Below, one piece after another: positions 5,742 through 6,424 of a stretch of 6,424 bases of DNA. The stretch's first letter is position 1. The number at the start of each line of letters is the position of its first letter. Both the position numbers and the translations under genes were made by a program. The DNA comes from an uncultured Actinomycetes bacterium (GTDB lineage Bacteria; Actinomycetota; Acidimicrobiia; Acidimicrobiales; RAAP-2). The stretch covers positions 1 to 6,424 of the forward strand of contig CAINVQ010000141.1 of NCBI GenBank assembly GCA_903854175.1, read 5' to 3'. The notes under the pieces were generated by a model that was not told the DNA's origin, ran no database searches, and saw only the letters and a program-made list of their open reading frames with translations.

Positions 5742-5785
5742 AGAGGGGGTATTGGCCTTGGCGTATTAGAAAAAGCAGCCTCCAC

Positions 5786-5791
5786 TACGCT
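5786..5791 (+). promoter_or_regulatory. Candidate -10 element for leaderless transcription of the receiver gene
   Basis: TACGCT (TANNNT) ends 7 nt before the ATG at 5799. No Shine-Dalgarno sequence precedes the start. A -35 at normal spacing is not evident; TTGGCG at 5758-5763 is 22 nt away, too far. Confidence 0.35.
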
Positions 5792-5798
5792 TGTAGAT

Positions 5799-6215
5799 AT
5801 GTCAAACGTTCTTATCGCCAGTGACCTTTTGAGCCTTCGAAATGAGCTCCGCTCAATGCTCGAAAGCCCCGACGTGGTAATTGAAGAAGTAACTACTGGC
5901 CCTGAAGTCATCACACGAGTAAAGCAAGGTGGCATTGACCTTGTTATTACTGATCTTCAAATTACAAGCATGGGCGGCATGGCAATCACAATGGATCTTC
6001 GACACGAAGAGTCCTACGGAGCCGCCGACCCAGTTGCAGTTCTAATGCTTCTTGACCGCCGTGCAGATGTATTTCTTGCACGACGTAGTGGCGCGGAGGG
6101 ATTCATTGTCAAGCCTCTGGATCCACAGCGTGTTCGTGCTGCAGTTCGTGCACTTCTTCGTGGCGAAGGCTACGAAGATCAGTCGCTTCGTCCTGCAACT
6201 GTTCGAGCCAACTAA
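5799..6215 (+). CDS. Stand-alone response-regulator receiver-domain protein
   Basis: The protein has 138 residues: one receiver domain of about 118 residues and a short polar tail, with no output domain. Asp9 remains of the usual acidic pair (SD in place of DD), Asp52 in LVITDLQ is the expected phosphorylation site, and Lys105 in FIVKPLD is the conserved lysine. The switch Thr/Ser after beta-4 is replaced by a hydrophobic residue in AVLMLLDRRAD, so signalling through the usual Y-T coupling is doubtful. The ITSMGGMAITMDLR stretch after the phospho-site looks like a receiver subgroup I associate with Acidimicrobiia and relatives, though that is from memory. It is divergent from the whiB-type gene across 129 nt, and no histidine kinase is in the window. 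The partner is unknown: it could be a phosphorelay intermediate or bind another protein. Confidence 0.88.
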   Translation: MSNVLIASDLLSLRNELRSMLESPDVVIEEVTTGPEVITRVKQGGIDLVITDLQITSMGGMAITMDLRHEESYGAADPVAVLMLLDRRADVFLARRSGAEGFIVKPLDPQRVRAAVRALLRGEGYEDQSLRPATVRAN

Positions 6216-6226
6216 ACAACCAATTT

Positions 6227-6252
6227 ATTAGCGGTGCTAATCCCGTTAGGGG
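6227..6252 (+). terminator. Two small adjacent hairpins after the receiver gene
   Basis: ATTAGC (6227-6232) and GCTAAT (6236-6241) form a perfect 6-bp stem with a 3-nt loop, followed at once by CCC-GTTA-GGG (6242-6251). They lie 12 nt after the stop at 6215 and before the next promoter. No T-run follows, so termination ability is uncertain; the site could instead be an operator for the next gene. Confidence 0.3.
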
Positions 6253-6259
6253 TGCCCAG

Positions 6260-6265
6260 TATTGT
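6260..6265 (+). promoter_or_regulatory. Candidate -10 element for leaderless transcription of the GNAT-like gene
   Basis: TATTGT (TANNNT) ends 7 nt before the ATG at 6273, and the bases between are pyrimidine-rich with no Shine-Dalgarno sequence. No clear -35 is found. Confidence 0.35.
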
Positions 6266-6272
6266 TTGTTTA

Positions 6273-6424
6273 ATGAGTACGATCCGAGAACTAAATACAG
6301 CCGACAAGGATGACTGGCTGTTTTTTTGGCGAGGTTACATTGACTTCTACAAAACAAGCGTTCCAGAAGCTCAATACGAACTTACATGGACAAGGTTGCT
6401 AGATAACGACTTCAACCTCTATGC
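6273..6424 (+). CDS. GNAT-like N-acetyltransferase, N-terminal part (3' truncated by window edge)
   Basis: The frame from ATG 6273 stays open to the window edge, giving 50 complete codons. The residues read as IRELNTADKDDWLFFWRGY followed by a segment containing DFY, PEAQYELTWTRLLD and FNLY. Acidic and hydrophobic spacing of this kind, with a tryptophan-rich first helix, is typical of the N-terminus of small GNAT acetyltransferases, which move an acetyl group from acetyl-CoA to an amine. The acetyl-CoA-binding motif (Q/R-x-x-G-x-G/A) lies beyond the window, so the family is inferred from the start alone. No Shine-Dalgarno sequence is seen, suggesting a leaderless message. An alternative GTG at 6252 in the same frame is less likely because family similarity begins at IRELN. 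Confidence 0.7.
   Translation, partial: MSTIRELNTADKDDWLFFWRGYIDFYKTSVPEAQYELTWTRLLDNDFNLY

Noticed and set aside
5609..5824. Plus-strand open frame covering the whiB 5' end and the gap up to the receiver gene
   Set aside because: It is antisense to whiB, rich in Pro/Arg/Ser as expected for a shadow frame, and it overlaps the receiver start in another frame.
1..6424. CRISPR arrays, insertion sequences, tRNA or rRNA genes
   Set aside because: No regularly spaced repeats, transposase motifs, terminal inverted repeats or recognisable tRNA/rRNA segments were seen on either strand.

Overview
The window looks like a stretch of chromosome from a compact actinobacterium (Actinomycetota). The evidence is a WhiB-family iron-sulfur regulator, a GlnR-like orphan OmpR-type regulator beside glutamine synthetase, and a VKOR-type disulfide system fed by a DUF929-like thioredoxin-fold protein. 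Base composition is close to balanced rather than strongly GC-rich, genes abut or overlap, and no mobile element, CRISPR array, tRNA or rRNA was seen. That combination fits a streamlined planktonic lineage, possibly Acidimicrobiia, but the class-level placement is inference.

Layout. (1) 1-1190, plus strand: the 3' end of a type I glutamine synthetase gene, overlapped by 4 nt by a GlnR-like regulator whose receiver domain has lost its phosphorylation pocket. (2) 1187-1938, minus strand: an A-type iron-sulfur carrier followed 8 nt later by a RidA-family protein. (3) 2027-3163, plus strand: an Mrp/ApbC-type iron-sulfur ATPase, divergent from the A-type carrier across an 88-nt gap that holds a perfect 12-bp inverted repeat. 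(4) 3160-3954, minus strand: a Nudix hydrolase of the NUDT19-like type. (5) 4045-5438, plus strand: a two-gene oxidative-folding unit, a membrane-anchored CPYC thioredoxin-fold protein plus a VKOR-family membrane oxidoreductase, behind a readable promoter and a strong ribosome binding site. (6) 5421-5669, minus strand: a WhiB-family protein. (7) 5799-6215, plus strand: a stand-alone receiver-domain protein. (8) 6273 to the right edge: the start of a GNAT-like acetyltransferase.

How they fit together. Three themes recur: nitrogen assimilation and its transcriptional control (GS and GlnR); iron-sulfur and redox biology (A-type carrier, Mrp, WhiB, VKOR with its partner, and RidA, which protects PLP enzymes); and signalling by orphan receivers without a kinase in view. 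All three convergent gene pairs overlap at their 3' ends, and both co-directional plus-strand pairs overlap by GTGA, so there is almost no room for intrinsic terminators. Four genes lack a Shine-Dalgarno sequence and instead have a TANNNT hexamer 5-7 nt before the start codon, which suggests leaderless transcripts. I did not find a clearly new multi-gene system. The best leads are the divergent GS active-site segment beside a pseudo-receiver GlnR, the symmetric control region between the two iron-sulfur genes, and the repeats inside the putative whiB promoter.
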